A stretch of 6,634 bases of DNA from positions 1 through 6,634 of the forward strand of contig DNHM01000323.1 of the NCBI GenBank assembly GCA_003485885.1, read 5' to 3'. Positions 6,509 to 6,634 of the stretch are shown here, piece after piece. Source of the stretch: Acidimicrobiaceae bacterium. GTDB lineage: Bacteria; Actinomycetota; Acidimicrobiia; Acidimicrobiales; UBA10347. Positions within the stretch are counted from its first letter, which is position 1, and each line of letters starts with the position of its first letter. Under the pieces are notes generated by a model that did not search any database, was not told the origin of the DNA, and was given only the letters and a program-made list of their open reading frames with translations. The translations under genes and the position numbers were made by a program.

Positions 6509-6634
6509 CTATCCGCGGCTGGCGGAAGAACGTGAACGGTTGGAGCGGTTGCCGCCACCCGACTTCGCGCCGCCGGATCGAGAGCCATGGGGGCGGCCCT
6601 TATTGTTGCTCTGGCTCTTGTTGCCCTGGCTCTT
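6509..6634 (-). CDS. C-terminal tail of a basic low-complexity protein, probably a DEAD-box RNA helicase (partial)
   Basis: Reading in from the right edge, 41 codons precede a TAG stop at 6509-6511. The peptide is almost entirely Gly, Ser, Asn, Arg, Lys and Gln, beginning KSQGNKSQSNNKGRPHGS and ending NRSRSSASRG. Disordered, Arg/Gly/Ser-rich tails like this are common at the ends of actinobacterial RhlE-type DEAD-box helicases and some other RNA-binding proteins, where they help hold RNA. No catalytic domain is inside the window, so the helicase call rests only on composition. The opposite strand encodes a short hydrophobic stretch, which I consider a shadow. Confidence 0.55.
   Translation of the reverse strand, partial: KSQGNKSQSNNKGRPHGSRSGGAKSGGGNRSNRSRSSASRG
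6605..6634 (-). repeat. 15-bp tandem repeat encoding K-S-Q-G/S-N
   Basis: Two adjacent 15-bp units (6620-6634 and 6605-6619) match at 14 of 15 positions. They keep the reading frame, encoding KSQGN then KSQSN in the tail of the partial minus-strand gene. More copies may lie beyond the window edge. Such units commonly expand or contract by slippage. Confidence 0.65.

Noticed and set aside
6587..6634. Plus-strand hydrophobic frame (MGAALIVALALVALAL) resembling a signal peptide or membrane segment
   Set aside because: It is the complement of the Lys/Ser/Gln/Asn repeat in the minus-strand tail. The minus reading ends at a stop followed by a strong hairpin, which is more coherent.

Overview
The window reads as ordinary chromosomal DNA of a moderately high-GC actinobacterium. 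The GC level was judged by eye, not counted. The main clue is an F420-type luciferase-like oxidoreductase, a family concentrated in Actinomycetota. The PAS/GAF/GGDEF protein, the actinobacterial-style low-complexity helicase tail and the lack of Shine-Dalgarno sites before both complete minus-strand genes fit this. I cannot name the genus; an environmental actinobacterium is a reasonable guess. No tRNA, rRNA, CRISPR array, transposase, integrase or phage gene is visible.

Layout, left to right. (1) 7-1299, plus strand: a PAS-GAF-like-GGDEF diguanylate cyclase, possibly extending past the left edge. (2) 1338-3281, plus strand, 38 nt later: a MobA-type FAD aromatic hydroxylase, most likely 3-hydroxybenzoate 4-monooxygenase. 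(3) 3345-4214, minus strand, convergent with (2): a PfkB/ribokinase-family kinase. (4) 4215-4339: a 125-nt divergent intergenic region. (5) 4340-5320, plus strand: an NmrA-like atypical short-chain dehydrogenase. (6) 5355-6383, minus strand, convergent with (5) across a 34-nt gap holding a small hairpin: an F420-dependent, luciferase-like (LLM) oxidoreductase. (7) 6384-6508: an intergenic region with a strong hairpin and an 8-bp direct repeat. (8) 6509-6634, minus strand: the last 41 codons of a basic, Gly/Ser/Asn/Arg-rich protein, probably a DEAD-box RNA helicase tail.

How they may work together: the hydroxylase would make protocatechuate from 3-hydroxybenzoate, but no ring-cleavage genes are present. 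The NmrA-like protein and the LLM oxidoreductase are redox or redox-sensing proteins of unknown substrate. Alternating strands mean most genes are probably transcribed singly. The only likely operon is the cyclase with the hydroxylase, which would put a c-di-GMP enzyme in the same transcript as an aromatic-degradation enzyme. I see no convincing undescribed system. The points most worth checking are that pairing, the 13-bp inverted repeat near the right end and the probable leaderless starts.
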